A stretch of 64,000 nt of DNA from Bacillus sp. ZZV12-4809 (GCF_009849585.1 NZ_VCRN01000004.1:1-64000); one strand, 5' to 3'. Positions 42,345-52,432 are shown, numbered from the stretch's first letter. Notes: generated from the sequence alone by a model not told the origin. Translations and numbers: made by a program.

Positions 42345-43307
42345 CTATCTATTCAAATTCCTGTACAAACATTCAAGCTGCTGTTCGTATTCCTGCACAA
42401 TATCCTTGATAATGTCTTCTGTCTTTTTAATTTCATCTATTAATCCGATGGTCTGCCCTAATGAGATGACACCGGATTTTTCATTGCCATTTTTGATTAA
42501 TTCCATATAGGCTTCTCCGCTTATATATGGGAACATCTCCTCTAAAGCTGCTCCGTCTTCTTCCTTTTTCAGCAGCTCCAGCGCACGGTCTGTTTTCATC
42601 ACTCTCATGGCTTTCCCGATTGATTTTTTCACAAGCACGGTATCTGTTTCCTGAAGCTTTAACAATTTGTCTTTGATCGACTCATGGAGTGCTGTTTCCC
42701 TGGAAGCCAAAAACCTTGTTCCCATCTGCACACCTTGTGCCCCTAAAGCAAAAGCAGCAAGAGCAGATTTTCCTGTTGAAAACCCTCCTGCTGCAATGAC
42801 AGGTATCGAAAGCTCCTTTACAGCCTTTTGAATCAAGGTAAGGCTGGTTACATCCTCTTTGCCCGGATGGCCCCCGCACTCATATCCAACCACGACCACT
42901 GCGTCGCAGCCAATCGATTCTGCTTTTTTGGCAAATCTTACTGAAGGCACGACATGAACGACTTTTATTCCGTTTGCCTTAAGGCTCTCCATATACTTCT
43001 CGGGGTTATTTCCTGAGGTGAAAACAACGGGAACACGGGCTTCAATTGCCCCTTCCACATAGTCATCCATTGGCTTGCGGATTCCAAGAGCGATATTTAC
43101 ACCAAATGGTTTGGAGGTGAGCTTTCTTGCCGACTCAATATCCTCCAGCATTTCTTCCTTGGACGAAAAGCTTCCAGCTGTTATCAGGCCGAGTCCGCCT
43201 GCATTCGATACGGCGGACACAAGCGGGGATGTTCCAAGTCCTTGAAGCCCCCCCTGGATAATGGGATAGCGGATGTCAAACATCTCTGTAATAGCTGTGT
43301 GCATCAT
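42345..43307 (-). CDS. FMN-dependent nitronate monooxygenase / enoyl reductase-like protein
   Basis: TIM-barrel flavoprotein of 320 aa. It begins with FDIRYPIIQGGLQGLGTSPL, has SNAGGLGLITAG and PFGVNIALG, then the FMN phosphate blocks YECGGHPG and VIAAGGFSTGKSALAAFALGAQGVQMGTRFL. These are signature blocks of the NMO/FabK/2-nitropropane dioxygenase family. Some members in beta-oxidation or aromatic clusters act on conjugated acyl-CoA or nitronate by-products. The gene overlaps the thioesterase stop by four bases, so it is coupled to it. Precise reaction unknown. Confidence 0.85.
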   Translation of the reverse strand: MMHTAITEMFDIRYPIIQGGLQGLGTSPLVSAVSNAGGLGLITAGSFSSKEEMLEDIESARKLTSKPFGVNIALGIRKPMDDYVEGAIEARVPVVFTSGNNPEKYMESLKANGIKVVHVVPSVRFAKKAESIGCDAVVVVGYECGGHPGKEDVTSLTLIQKAVKELSIPVIAAGGFSTGKSALAAFALGAQGVQMGTRFLASRETALHESIKDKLLKLQETDTVLVKKSIGKAMRVMKTDRALELLKKEEDGAALEEMFPYISGEAYMELIKNGNEKSGVISLGQTIGLIDEIKKTEDIIKDIVQEYEQQLECLYRNLNR

Positions 43308-43717
43308 CCCTTTTCACCTTTTGATAGCTTAAAGGTTCCGGTGCAATATCCAATCAGTTCACCGTCTTCATTCTTTAGCCTGCCTTCAATCAATACCGTG
43401 CTGCGATTTTGATGAACAATCTCTGCCTCGGAGTAAACCGTACCGTCCATCACAGACTTAAGATATTGAATGTTTAGATGGAGTGTCGCAACCTCATCAT
43501 ATCCCAGCGACCTGCCTGCCATGCCCATTGCTGTATCCAATATGGATGCATAGATGCCGCCGTGGACAGAATTTCTTACATTTATGAACTCCTTCTGGAG
43601 GGGAAGGGCTAATAGAACATGCCCTTCTCTTAATTCTCTTAATTCCAATCCGATAAAGTTCCAGAATGGACTGCTTTCAAAATCTGTTATGACTTTCTTC
43701 AAATGTTCTGGTGTCAT
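43304..43717 (-). CDS. PaaI-type hotdog thioesterase
   Basis: Single hotdog-fold acyl-CoA thioesterase of 137 aa. The helix signature RNSVHGGIYASILDTAMGMAG contains the Asp/Gly residues of the PaaI-group active site, followed by ATLHLNIQYLKSV and the C-terminal CTGTFKLSKG strand. It would hydrolyse acyl-CoA thioesters that accumulate in the pathway and free CoA. It overlaps the 2-hydroxyacid dehydrogenase and flavin-oxidoreductase genes by four bases on each side, a sign of tight translational coupling. Confidence 0.88.
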   Translation of the reverse strand: MTPEHLKKVITDFESSPFWNFIGLELRELREGHVLLALPLQKEFINVRNSVHGGIYASILDTAMGMAGRSLGYDEVATLHLNIQYLKSVMDGTVYSEAEIVHQNRSTVLIEGRLKNEDGELIGYCTGTFKLSKGEKG

Positions 43718-44724
43718 GTAAATAACCCCTTCCCTGCTTCGGTCAGTTCAGCTCGATTGGCTATTACAGAAAGGTTTTGACCTTGAATGGCACGAATTAA
43801 GTTCTCTGCAATCAGCATGGAGGTTTTCCTTGCCGCCTCAAGACTGATTCCGCCAATGTGCGGACTCATGGTTACTTGTTTAAGCTGAAAAAACGGGTGA
43901 TCAGAAGGCGGTGGCTCATCTGCAAAAACATCGATCCCTGCACCCAGAATTCGATTCTGTTTCAATGCTTCTGCCAAATCTTCCTCGTTGATCACGCCGC
44001 CCCTGGCAGTGTTTATCAGTACAGCCGTTTCTTTCATAAGCGACAGTAATTGATAATCTACTAGTTTGTCTGTTTCTATGGTTAATGGGATATGTAAGCT
44101 TACTACATCACTTTTAGAAAAAACATTTTCTAAAGAAGTGGTTAGTTCCACCCCTATTCGGTCAGCCGCTTGCTGTTTTTCTGCATTGACTGTTCTGACA
44201 TACGCCATAGCTTTCATGCCGAAGCCATGGACTAAAATCCTGGCCGCTTTTTGCGCTATACTCCCAAAGCCAACAAGCCCCAGCTGCTTTCCTTCCAATT
44301 CAAGTGTAAAATCCCCATCCCTTGACTGAAAGTTCCCACTCCTGGTTTCCCTGTCAAAATAAGCCGTTTTTTTCATCACCGCTAAAAGCAGGCTCACTGC
44401 ATGTTCTGCCGTGGCGGTACTATTGAGCTTTGGTGCATGCAAAATGGGTATTCCCTTTTTCGTCGCATATCCGACATCAATATTATCAAGTCCGACTCCT
44501 GCACCCGAAATGACTTTTACCTGCCGGCAGCAGTCCAGAATGGCCGGAGTGATTCTGGCCGGAGCCCGAAGGATGATTCCGTCGACATGATGAATCTGGA
44601 GGTAATCACATATCTCCTGTTCGTTAAATTCGGTAAACTTCTTCACATCAGCATGTTTGTTCAGCAGATTCTCCCCATCTGCGTGATACATGGGGAGAAT
44701 CTGAACAATATGTGGCCAGTTCAT
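43714..44724 (-). CDS. D-2-hydroxyacid dehydrogenase (phosphoglycerate dehydrogenase-like)
   Basis: NAD-dependent D-isomer 2-hydroxyacid dehydrogenase of 336 aa. GAGVGLDNID (about residue 85), cofactor loop LGLVGFGSIAQKAA (about residue 150), VVSLHIPLT, LINTARGGVINEEDL (catalytic Arg), GIDVFADEP (Glu) and SPHIGGISLEA (His) are in the standard order. Family members reduce 2-oxoacids or oxidise D-2-hydroxyacids. Its occurrence in a CoA operon suggests the growth substrate or an intermediate has an alpha-hydroxy or alpha-keto acid group. GGAAGTG precedes ATG 44724. It is 25 bases after the thiolase gene. Confidence 0.87.
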   Translation of the reverse strand: MNWPHIVQILPMYHADGENLLNKHADVKKFTEFNEQEICDYLQIHHVDGIILRAPARITPAILDCCRQVKVISGAGVGLDNIDVGYATKKGIPILHAPKLNSTATAEHAVSLLLAVMKKTAYFDRETRSGNFQSRDGDFTLELEGKQLGLVGFGSIAQKAARILVHGFGMKAMAYVRTVNAEKQQAADRIGVELTTSLENVFSKSDVVSLHIPLTIETDKLVDYQLLSLMKETAVLINTARGGVINEEDLAEALKQNRILGAGIDVFADEPPPSDHPFFQLKQVTMSPHIGGISLEAARKTSMLIAENLIRAIQGQNLSVIANRAELTEAGKGLFT

Positions 44725-44749
44725 CTCAACACTTCCTTCATGGATATTC

Positions 44750-45940
44750 TTAAACTTGAAGGTTTTCGATTATGGTGGTAATTCCCTGGCCGCCGCCAAT
44801 ACATAGAGTGACCAGACCATATTTTTCGCCTCTTCGTTCCATCTCGTTCAGCAGCTTTGTCATCAGAATCGCTCCTGTAGCCCCTATCGGATGGCCTAAA
44901 GCAATGGCACCGCCATTAACATTCACCTTATTGATATCCATTCCGGATTCACGGATGACTGAAAGTGCCTGAGCTGCAAATGCTTCATTCAGTTCAATCA
45001 GCCCCATGTCATCCATCGATAAACCACATTGCTTTAACGCTTTAAATGTCGAGGTGACAGGACCAATCCCCATAATCTCCGGAGATACTCCGCTCACAGC
45101 CTGGGCAATGATTTTCGCCTTTGGTTTTAAGCTATATTCATTGACCTTTGTTTCATTCATCATCAAAATGACGGAAGCACCGTCATTGCGGCCGCTGGCA
45201 TTGCCTGCTGTCACGGTTCCATTTTCCTTAAATACCGCCTTAAGCTTAGAGAGCTTCTCAATATTTGTACTGCGCGGATGCTCATCCACACTAAAAAGCT
45301 TTGTTTCTCTTTTTTGCTTATATTCAACCGGGATGATTTCCTTTTCGAAACGGCCAGATTCAATGGCAGCATGCGCAAGCTCCTGGCTGCGAAGCGCAAA
45401 TTCATCCTGTTCTTCCCTTGAAATAGTATATTTCTCAGCCAGGTTTTCAGCGGTTAATCCCATTGTCAGATTCCCATATTTTTTGATTGGCTGGGAACAA
45501 GGCTGGCTTTCGGTATTCGGATCCAGAATTTGTGCATTTCCGGCCTGGAAGCCATAACGGGCGTTCCGGATATAGTATGGCGCTGTGCTCATGCTTTCAG
45601 CTCCTCCGGCCACGACTACATCAGAGTAGCCAAGTCTGATTTGCATATCCGCATTATTGATGGCCTGAAGCCCGGATCCGCATTGGCGGTGAACTGTATA
45701 GCCTGTAACCTCAATAGGCAGCTCCGCTCTTAAGGCGGCAAGACGCGCAAGATTGGAAGTATCCGCACTTTGCTTAGCCTGGCCAATAATCACCTCATCC
45801 ACTTGTACCTCAGTATGAGAGCGATTTAATACTTCCCGAATGACCTTCTCTGCAAGATGATCTACTGGGACGTCTTTTATCGTTCCTCCCATTCTGCCAA
45901 TAGCTGTGCGGACAGATTCGACAATATATGCTTGATTCAT
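44750..45940 (-). CDS. acetyl-CoA acetyltransferase (thiolase)
   Basis: Thiolase of 396 aa performing the last step of beta-oxidation, cleavage of 3-oxoacyl-CoA to acetyl-CoA and a shortened acyl-CoA. Active-site blocks: VHRQCGSGLQAI (nucleophile Cys near residue 87), ELNEAFAAQ, NGGAIALGHPIGATGA (His) and VTLCIGGGQG (second Cys). The CIGGGQG form is common to biosynthetic and degradative AtoB-type enzymes. GGGGGTG precedes ATG 45940. It follows the acyl-CoA dehydrogenase stop by only 3 bases. Confidence 0.94.
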   Translation of the reverse strand: MNQAYIVESVRTAIGRMGGTIKDVPVDHLAEKVIREVLNRSHTEVQVDEVIIGQAKQSADTSNLARLAALRAELPIEVTGYTVHRQCGSGLQAINNADMQIRLGYSDVVVAGGAESMSTAPYYIRNARYGFQAGNAQILDPNTESQPCSQPIKKYGNLTMGLTAENLAEKYTISREEQDEFALRSQELAHAAIESGRFEKEIIPVEYKQKRETKLFSVDEHPRSTNIEKLSKLKAVFKENGTVTAGNASGRNDGASVILMMNETKVNEYSLKPKAKIIAQAVSGVSPEIMGIGPVTSTFKALKQCGLSMDDMGLIELNEAFAAQALSVIRESGMDINKVNVNGGAIALGHPIGATGAILMTKLLNEMERRGEKYGLVTLCIGGGQGITTIIENLQV

Positions 45941-45943
45941 TCC

Positions 45944-47104
45944 TTACACCCCCACATAGGAAGATTCCCGCTTAAGCTCATTCGCAATGATATTGCGCTG
46001 AATCTCAGAGGTTCCTTCGTAGATTTTTGTAATTCTCGCATCCCTGTAGTAGCGTTCAATTGGATAGTCTCTCATATATCCGATTCCGCCATGGATTTGC
46101 ACAGCTAAGTCTGCCACTTTGTTATAAACCTCTGAAGCAAATAGCTTCGCAATAGCAGCCTCTTTCACTACCCTCATTTTTTGATCGGTCATCCAGGCAA
46201 CTCTGAAAGTCAGGGATCTAAGCACTTCGATTTGCATGCTGATTTCCGCCAGCATATGCTGAACAGCCTGGACTTCAATGATCGGCTTGCCGAATTGCTC
46301 CCGTTCCTGGGTATATTGCAGGCAATGCTCCAGAAGCTTTTCGCAGGAGCCAAGGTTTCTGGCAGCCAGGCCAGCTCGGCCATTGGCGAGGATTTTCAGT
46401 GCATTGATATATCCCTGTCCTTCTGTACCAAGAACGTTCTCGGCGGGAACCTCCATGTTTTCAAAGAAAAGCTCTGCCGAATGGGAGCCTCTTAACCCCA
46501 TTTTTTGTTCAACACTCCCAAGGACAAAGCCGGGAAAGTCTTTTTCAACTATAAAGGAGGTAATTCCTTTCGCTCCTTTTGCCCGATCTGTTACGGCCAT
46601 CACGGTAAAGACGTGCCCGTCAACTGCATTAGTAATATAATGCTTGGATCCATTTAAAATATATTTGTCCCCTTTTTTGACAGCAGTCGTTTTCAGTGCC
46701 GCAGCGTTCGAGCCGGCGCTCGGTTCCGTTAAAGCAAAAGCGCCAATCCATTCCCCCGTTGCCATTTTCGGCAAATATTTTTGCTTTTGCTCTTCTGTAC
46801 CAAGCTCCACTATTCCGACAGAGCCGATTCCCGTATGTGCCCCTATTAAAGTGGTATAGCCATTATGTGTTTTGCCAAGCTCTTCATAAATGGCGCACTT
46901 TCCGACCATGTCAAGCCCGAGCCCGCCATATTCTTCGGGAATGCTTAATCCGAATAAGCCCATTTCCTTGGACATCTCCACCAGCTTCTCCGGTATCATA
47001 TCCTTCTCTTCAATTTCCATCGCCAACGGCTCTGCTTCTTCTTTTACAAATTTACGCACATTTTCTCTTAAAAAATTTATATCTTCAGAAAAATTAAAGT
47101 CCAT
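45944..47104 (-). CDS. acyl-CoA dehydrogenase
   Basis: FAD acyl-CoA dehydrogenase of 386 aa, first oxidation of beta-oxidation, passing electrons to ETF. FAD/substrate blocks: [16 protein letters not shown] and [13 protein letters not shown]. The C-terminal catalytic block [15 protein letters not shown] contains the base Glu. Length and layout fit short/branched-chain enzymes (MmgC/AcdA type). ATG 47104 has GGGAGAG 7 bases upstream; the frame to 47191 runs into the enoyl-CoA hydratase gene and is rejected. No ETF genes are in this window, so housekeeping ETF must serve. Confidence 0.93.
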   Translation of the reverse strand: MDFNFSEDINFLRENVRKFVKEEAEPLAMEIEEKDMIPEKLVEMSKEMGLFGLSIPEEYGGLGLDMVGKCAIYEELGKTHNGYTTLIGAHTGIGSVGIVELGTEEQKQKYLPKMATGEWIGAFALTEPSAGSNAAALKTTAVKKGDKYILNGSKHYITNAVDGHVFTVMAVTDRAKGAKGITSFIVEKDFPGFVLGSVEQKMGLRGSHSAELFFENMEVPAENVLGTEGQGYINALKILANGRAGLAARNLGSCEKLLEHCLQYTQEREQFGKPIIEVQAVQHMLAEISMQIEVLRSLTFRVAWMTDQKMRVVKEAAIAKLFASEVYNKVADLAVQIHGGIGYMRDYPIERYYRDARITKIYEGTSEIQRNIIANELKRESSYVGV

Positions 47105-47117
47105 TTTTGTCTCTCCC

Positions 47118-47897
47118 TTATTGGTTAGTAAACTCCGCCGTTCTTTTTTCCAGGAATGCTGCTGTACCCTCTCTTTTATCCTCTGTCCCAAAAGCTACAG
47201 CCTGTGAAAGCTTCTCAATCAGCAAGGCTGTCTCCAGATCAACATCAAAGCCTTTATGTACGGCAAGCTTTGCCAGCTTGATAGCAACCGGGCCTTTTTT
47301 AAGAATCTGAGAGGCAACCTCCTCTGCTTTCCTTTCCAGTTCATCATCTGCTGTAAGGTAAGTTGCAAGCCCGATTCTTTCGGCTTCTTCTCCATCAATG
47401 ATTTTGCCGGTAAGAATCATATCAAGCGCCCTTCCCTTGCCAACCACTCTGGACAGGCGCTGTGTCCCGCCTGCACCAGGAATGATGCCCAGGTTAAGCT
47501 CCGGCAAGCCGAATTTTGCTCCCTTCGCTGCGATTCGAATATCGCAGGCAAGGGCCAGCTCGCAACCTCCACCCAGTGCATACCCCTTTACCGCCGCAAT
47601 CGTTACTTTGCTGGACTGTTCAATTTTCTTGTAGAGCCCCTGCATGCCCGGAATCAATGCCTCAAGCATTTTTCTTTCATGAAGCTGCTTTATGTCCGCT
47701 CCCGCTGCAAAGGACTTTTCCCCTGCTCCCTGGATGATGATGCATCTCACCTCATCATTTGCTTCTGCCCAGCTAAAGGCATCTCCGAGCTCCTGGAGCG
47801 TCTCCTGATTTAATGCATTACGCTGTTCAGGACGGTTAATGGTCAGCCACATAACCCCCTGTTCGATTTGAACAAGCAGATTTTCGTATTGATGCAC
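47118..47897 (-). CDS. enoyl-CoA hydratase
   Basis: Crotonase-fold enoyl-CoA hydratase of about 259 aa. Oxyanion-hole block [12 protein letters not shown] near residue 62. [19 protein letters not shown] and [18 protein letters not shown] carry the two catalytic glutamates, so this is a true hydratase rather than an isomerase. GTG 47897 is used because AAGGGGTGAG lies just upstream; the longer frame overlaps the 3-hydroxybutyryl-CoA dehydrogenase gene. It adds water to the product of the acyl-CoA dehydrogenase encoded next. Confidence 0.92.
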   Translation of the reverse strand: MHQYENLLVQIEQGVMWLTINRPEQRNALNQETLQELGDAFSWAEANDEVRCIIIQGAGEKSFAAGADIKQLHERKMLEALIPGMQGLYKKIEQSSKVTIAAVKGYALGGGCELALACDIRIAAKGAKFGLPELNLGIIPGAGGTQRLSRVVGKGRALDMILTGKIIDGEEAERIGLATYLTADDELERKAEEVASQILKKGPVAIKLAKLAVHKGFDVDLETALLIEKLSQAVAFGTEDKREGTAAFLEKRTAEFTNQ

Positions 47898-47908
47898 GTT
47901 CTCACCCC

Positions 47909-48754
47909 TTAAGAATATTGATAGAATCCGCTGCCGCTCTTTTTCCCCAGCCGTCCGGCTTTTACATATTTGATAAGCAGCGGACAAGGGCGGTACTTTT
48001 CTCCAAGTGTCTGGTATAAATACTCCATATTGCGCAGCCGGGTATCCAAGCCTACTAAATCCGCCAGAGCAAGAGGGCCCATCGGGTGATTAAGCCCCAG
48101 CTTCAGGGCTTTATCGATATCTTCAGCAGAGGCTACTCCTTCCATCAGCATGTTCATGGCTTCATTGCCGATCAGGCAATTCATCCGGGAAGTCACAAAT
48201 CCCGGAAATTCATTCACTTCAACGGTTTCCTTCTTAAGCTTTTCACCGACTTCTTTCACCATGCGGACCGTATCATCAGATGTTTCCAGTCCACGGATAA
48301 TTTCAATCAGCTTCATCTTGTGGACCGGATTAAAGAAGTGCATGGCCACCACCTTATCGGGCCGTGATGTTTGTGCCCCAATTTCCGTTGGACTCATTGT
48401 TGAAGTATTGGTGGCCAGAATGGTTTCCGGAGAACAGATGCTGTCCAGCTTTTTAAAAATATCAATCTTCAATTCTATCTTTTCCAGGACTGCTTCAATA
48501 ACAAGGTCTGCATTTTCCGCAGCAGCCTCTAAATCTGTTTCAAAATGAAGCCGGTCTTTTGCCTTCCCATATTGGTCTTCTGAAATAAACCCTTTTTGAA
48601 GGCTGCCTTCCAATAAGCTATAAATATCGTTTTTGGCTTTATCTATTATTTCCAGATTAATGTCATTCAAGTAAACTTCAAATCCCGAAATGGCACAGGT
48701 ATAAGCAATCCCTTTTCCCATAACACCTGAACCTACTACTGTGATGGTGTTCAT
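47909..48754 (-). CDS. 3-hydroxybutyryl-CoA / 3-hydroxyacyl-CoA dehydrogenase
   Basis: NAD-dependent L-3-hydroxyacyl-CoA dehydrogenase of 281 aa. The cofactor loop VVGSGVMGKGIAY is at the N-terminus; catalytic motif VVAMHFFNPVHKMKLIEII (His) is near residue 140, with NEFPGFVTSRMNCL and the C-terminal dimer domain (GLNHPMGPLALADLVGLD). Length is right for the single-function Hbd/MmgB group. GGGGGA precedes the ATG. It sits 11 bases after the TRAP permease gene and oxidises the hydratase product before thiolysis. Confidence 0.94.
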   Translation of the reverse strand: MNTITVVGSGVMGKGIAYTCAISGFEVYLNDINLEIIDKAKNDIYSLLEGSLQKGFISEDQYGKAKDRLHFETDLEAAAENADLVIEAVLEKIELKIDIFKKLDSICSPETILATNTSTMSPTEIGAQTSRPDKVVAMHFFNPVHKMKLIEIIRGLETSDDTVRMVKEVGEKLKKETVEVNEFPGFVTSRMNCLIGNEAMNMLMEGVASAEDIDKALKLGLNHPMGPLALADLVGLDTRLRNMEYLYQTLGEKYRPCPLLIKYVKAGRLGKKSGSGFYQYS

Positions 48755-48765
48755 TCTGTTCCCCC

Positions 48766-50733
48766 TTAGTTTGATAATGTATTGGCCACTGTATTTCTAG
48801 GTACAAACTTTTGATATAAAAACATTGCCGCCAGGATGGCAAAGCCGATGATGTCTGATAAAAATCCCGGGTTGACCATCAGAAGAGCCCCGATAAAAAG
48901 AACGGCTCTTTCATACCAATATGAATGGCGGAACAGCCATCCTTCTGCAGCCCAGGCAATCCCAATAATCCCAATGATGGAGGTTGCAACAGATAGAATA
49001 ATATCCGGAACGTCTCCAACAAGAAGCAAGGTTTCCCCGTATACAAACATATAAGGGACAATAAATGCCGCGAGGCCAAGCTTTACTGCGGTTAGGCCTG
49101 TTTTCATCGGATCGGAACCAGCAAGCCCTGCCGCTGCAAATGCAGCCAGAGCTACCGGTGGTGTTATGGCAGATAACGCTGCAAAATAGAAAACAAACAT
49201 ATGGGCTGCAAGCGGGGACACACCCAGCTCAATTAATGCAGGAATGGTAAGCGGAACCTGTACGATGTATGCCGCAACGGTAGGCAGTCCCATTCCAAGA
49301 ATGATACTCGTGATCATTGTGAATACAAGCGTAATAATTAAAATTCCGCCTGATAAATCAATGATCAGGCTGCTGAATTTAAGGCCTATCCCGGTAAGCC
49401 CAATAATTCCGATGATAAAACCGGATGCCGCACAGGCAATAGCTGTCTCAATGGCAGCTCTGGCTCCTAGATCCAATGCCTTGAAGATCTTAGAAAAAGA
49501 TAATCTTGTTGCCCCTTTTAACGCGGCAACCAATATCGTCACCCCGATAGAGTAAAGACCGGCCTTCATTGGTGAAGAGCCAGATGCAAGCATGAACACA
49601 ATCACTACTAAGGGGATAAAGAAAATGAATCCCGTTTTCAATACACTCGAAACCTTTGGAAGGTCCTCTTTCTTTAGACCAACAAGACCCAAACGCCTTG
49701 CCCTCATATCCACCTGGAAATACAGGCAGCAGTAATAAAGAACTGCGGGTATTATGGCAGCGATGGCTACGTCCATATAAGGAACACCTAAATAGGAAGC
49801 AATGATGAAAGCCGAAGCTCCCATGATTGGCGGCATGATCTGGCCGCCCGTAGAGGAAACTGCTTCCACCGCAGCTGCAAAGTGGCTCTTATAGCCGGTT
49901 TTTTTCATTAATGGAATCGTAAAAGCACCCGTTGTTACTGTGTTAGCAACCGCACTTCCTGAAATGGTTCCCAAAATGGAGCTTGCGACGATCGCCGTTT
50001 TGGCAGGACCTCCGCGATATTTGCCCATCCCGGCTACTGATAAATCGATGAAAAATTGACCTGCACCCGAAACCTCTAAAAACTTACCGAAAAGGATAAA
50101 AAGGAAGATAAAGGTTGCGGATACCCCAAGAGGAGTACTAAAAATACCAGTCACCGTATAAAAGAGGTGATCAATAATCCACATCATGGTAAATTCACGG
50201 TGGGAAAGTGAGCCCGTAATCAGATGACCCCAAACTCCATAAACAATGCAAATGAAGATAATAATCACCAGTGTATTTCCAATCACGCGGCGCGTTGCTT
50301 CAATCAGCAGCAAGCCGGATATGATTCCTATTGCAATTTCCAGTGCTGTCAGCGGCTCAATATAGCTCATCCGCGATGAAATGACCTGGGAATTCATCAC
50401 ATAATAGGAATAACAAGCAATGGACAGAACCATAAACAACCAATCATACCAGGGGATGCTTTCATTTTTTACCGCTTTTTTGGAAGGCTTATAAATGGCA
50501 AATGTTAATGCCAGTGCAAACGCCAGATGTGCCGACCGCTGCAGGATGGATTCAAATACCCCAAATAATGCTGTATACAGATGAAAAAGAGACATTAAAA
50601 CGGCAATAATAGAAATGATCCTGCCAGCCGTGCCCTTTAATAGGCGCAGTTTGCTGTTCAGATTACCATCTTCGTCATATTCCGCAATCATTTTTGAAGC
50701 TTCCGCTTCCGTAACGTCGTGTTTTGACATCAT
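48766..50733 (-). CDS. TAXI-TRAP transporter fused permease (4TM + 12TM)
   Basis: Membrane permease of 655 aa with some 15-17 hydrophobic helices, the fused small/large subunit form used by TAXI-type TRAP carriers. The large-subunit signature blocks are GTISGSAVANTVTTGAFTIPLMKKTGY and AVSSTGGQIMPPIMGASAF, with GLPTVAAYI further on. Such secondary transporters import carboxylates using an ion gradient and an extracytoplasmic binding protein, encoded just upstream. This is the probable uptake route for the substrate of the operon. AAAGAAGGTGAA precedes the first ATG. Confidence 0.93.
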   Translation of the reverse strand: MMSKHDVTEAEASKMIAEYDEDGNLNSKLRLLKGTAGRIISIIAVLMSLFHLYTALFGVFESILQRSAHLAFALALTFAIYKPSKKAVKNESIPWYDWLFMVLSIACYSYYVMNSQVISSRMSYIEPLTALEIAIGIISGLLLIEATRRVIGNTLVIIIFICIVYGVWGHLITGSLSHREFTMMWIIDHLFYTVTGIFSTPLGVSATFIFLFILFGKFLEVSGAGQFFIDLSVAGMGKYRGGPAKTAIVASSILGTISGSAVANTVTTGAFTIPLMKKTGYKSHFAAAVEAVSSTGGQIMPPIMGASAFIIASYLGVPYMDVAIAAIIPAVLYYCCLYFQVDMRARRLGLVGLKKEDLPKVSSVLKTGFIFFIPLVVIVFMLASGSSPMKAGLYSIGVTILVAALKGATRLSFSKIFKALDLGARAAIETAIACAASGFIIGIIGLTGIGLKFSSLIIDLSGGILIITLVFTMITSIILGMGLPTVAAYIVQVPLTIPALIELGVSPLAAHMFVFYFAALSAITPPVALAAFAAAGLAGSDPMKTGLTAVKLGLAAFIVPYMFVYGETLLLVGDVPDIILSVATSIIGIIGIAWAAEGWLFRHSYWYERAVLFIGALLMVNPGFLSDIIGFAILAAMFLYQKFVPRNTVANTLSN

Positions 50734-50763
50734 TTCACCTTCTTTTTAAAGGATTATTTTGGT

Positions 50764-51762
50764 TTATTTAAGTGCCCCGACTTCCTTGTAATATTTCTCT
50801 GCACCCGGGTGCAGCTTGCCCACGTTGTTTTGCACTGAATACTCTGCATTAAAGTCTTTCATAATCGGGGATAATGTTGTCCATGTATCTTTTTCTTCTA
50901 CCATCATTTTAGTCAGCTTATAAACCGACTCTTCATCCATTAGATCATCATTCACCAGCAGAACCGTATAGCCGGCAACTGTTTTTACATCTTCTTTCAC
51001 ATTCGAATATGTGCCGCCTTCAATGTCATATTCCAAATATCCTTCATTTAACTCATTCAGGCCTTTAACTGTTTCATCATCCAAAGGAATCAGGCGGATT
51101 CCGAGGGTCGTGTCCAGCTCCTGGAAAGTGGAAACCGGTGCAGAAACCATTCCTACAATGGCATCGATATGTCCGTCACGCAGAAGATCGGCTCCATCTG
51201 CCGTTCCGATATATTCAATGCTGCCCAGATCGTCATAGCTCATGTCATTCAGCTTTAAAATATCCAGGAATGCCAACTCTCCACTGTATCCTTTAATTCC
51301 CGGGCTTACCTTCTTTCCCTTTAAATCTTTTACTGACTTAATATCAGAATCTGCGCGAACAACGATATGGAATACATTTGGATAAAGGGTTGCAACCGTG
51401 CTGACGTTATCGACTTTTTCTTTAAAAGCATTGATTCCGTTCAATGCCTCAGGTACGGTTTGGCCATTACTGAATCCAAGAGCAAATGTCCCCTGGCTTA
51501 AGCCCAAAAGGTTGGAAACAGATCCGCCCTCTACAACCGTAACGGAGGAATCCGGGTAAACCTTCTTCATTTTCTCTCCCATTGCCCCTGACAATGTGTA
51601 CCAGAAACCGCCTACTGTTGCAGAACCAAAAGCCATATCCCGCGGGGCTCCCTCTGCTCCTCCGTCTCCGCTTGCTTTACCGCTCGTTCCCGCCTCATCC
51701 GAAGAACAAGCTGCCAATACGACTAACATAAAAGCCATTAATACTGCCATTATTTTTTTCAC
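50764..51762 (-). CDS. TAXI-family TRAP substrate-binding lipoprotein
   Basis: Extracytoplasmic binding protein of 332 aa. The signal ends VVLAACSSD, a lipobox giving a lipid-anchored Cys, followed by a Gly/Ala/Ser linker. The TAXI family signature appears as FGSATVGGFWYTLSGAMGEKM, then VVEGGSVSNLLGL, HIVVRADSDIKSVKDLKGKKVSPG and a C-terminal GYTVLLVNDDL block. It hands a carboxylate-type ligand to the fused permease encoded 30 bases downstream. GTG 51762 follows GGGGGAAAATAAC. Ligand identity is unknown. Confidence 0.93.
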   Translation of the reverse strand: MKKIMAVLMAFMLVVLAACSSDEAGTSGKASGDGGAEGAPRDMAFGSATVGGFWYTLSGAMGEKMKKVYPDSSVTVVEGGSVSNLLGLSQGTFALGFSNGQTVPEALNGINAFKEKVDNVSTVATLYPNVFHIVVRADSDIKSVKDLKGKKVSPGIKGYSGELAFLDILKLNDMSYDDLGSIEYIGTADGADLLRDGHIDAIVGMVSAPVSTFQELDTTLGIRLIPLDDETVKGLNELNEGYLEYDIEGGTYSNVKEDVKTVAGYTVLLVNDDLMDEESVYKLTKMMVEEKDTWTTLSPIMKDFNAEYSVQNNVGKLHPGAEKYYKEVGALK

Positions 51763-51775
51763 GTTATTTTCCCCC

Positions 51776-52432
51776 TTAATTTGTTTTCATTTTGTTTTTT
51801 TCGAGCACATGAAATTCCGCATCTGTCATCTCCCGCAACGCTTCAATCGAAATATCAGAGAGCATTTCTATGAGGTACATTTTTCCTTCGAGAAATTTAA
51901 ATACAGCATGTTCGGTGACAATCATGTCTGCTTTTCTTGTACCGCTGCTTGGGAACGATAATTTTTTCACAATTTTTGGACTTCCGTCTTTAGACAGGTG
52001 CATGGAAGCAATAATCATCCGCCTGGCTCCCGCAACTAAATCCATGGCTCCTCCAACTCCAAGAATTGTTTCTCCGGGTACTGCCCAATTGGCAACTTCT
52101 CCCGATTCATCGACCTGCAAAGCACCCAATACTGCTGTATCGATATGCCCACCGCGAATCATCAGGAAAGAATCCGAACTATCAAAGAGGGATGCCCCTG
52201 GGTCCATGGAAACAGGCTTCTTGCTGGCACTGATCAAGTCCATATCAATGTCTTCATCACACGGAGTAGGACCCATCCCAAGAAGTCCGTTTTCTGATTG
52301 AAGGTAAACCTTTTTATCATCGAGATAATCCGGAATAATGGTTGGAATCCCGACCCCGAGATTGACGATTTCTCCTTCCTTCAATTCCTTTGCTACCCTT
52401 TTGGCGATTTTAATTCTGTCAGATAGACTCAA
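51776..52432 (-). CDS. CoA-transferase subunit B (family I)
   Basis: Beta subunit, 218 aa, of a two-subunit 3-oxoacid-type CoA-transferase. The catalytic Glu is in LQSENGLLGMGP near residue 48. GVGIPTIIPDYL and the glycine-rich GGAMDLVAGARR blocks are those of ScoB/AtoA. It moves CoA from a donor such as succinyl-CoA to the imported acid, activating it for beta-oxidation. TTG 52432 has GGAGGG upstream and overlaps the alpha-subunit stop, so the two subunits are coupled. Confidence 0.93.
   Translation of the reverse strand: MSLSDRIKIAKRVAKELKEGEIVNLGVGIPTIIPDYLDDKKVYLQSENGLLGMGPTPCDEDIDMDLISASKKPVSMDPGASLFDSSDSFLMIRGGHIDTAVLGALQVDESGEVANWAVPGETILGVGGAMDLVAGARRMIIASMHLSKDGSPKIVKKLSFPSSGTRKADMIVTEHAVFKFLEGKMYLIEMLSDISIEALREMTDAEFHVLEKNKMKTN

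Noticed and set aside
45006-45557. 183-aa plus-strand frame opposite the thiolase gene
   Set aside because: Lies wholly inside a clear thiolase gene with all catalytic motifs; no site or promoter of its own.
47256-47813. 185-aa plus-strand frame opposite the enoyl-CoA hydratase gene
   Set aside because: Antisense to a complete crotonase-family gene; cysteine-rich composition typical of a shadow.
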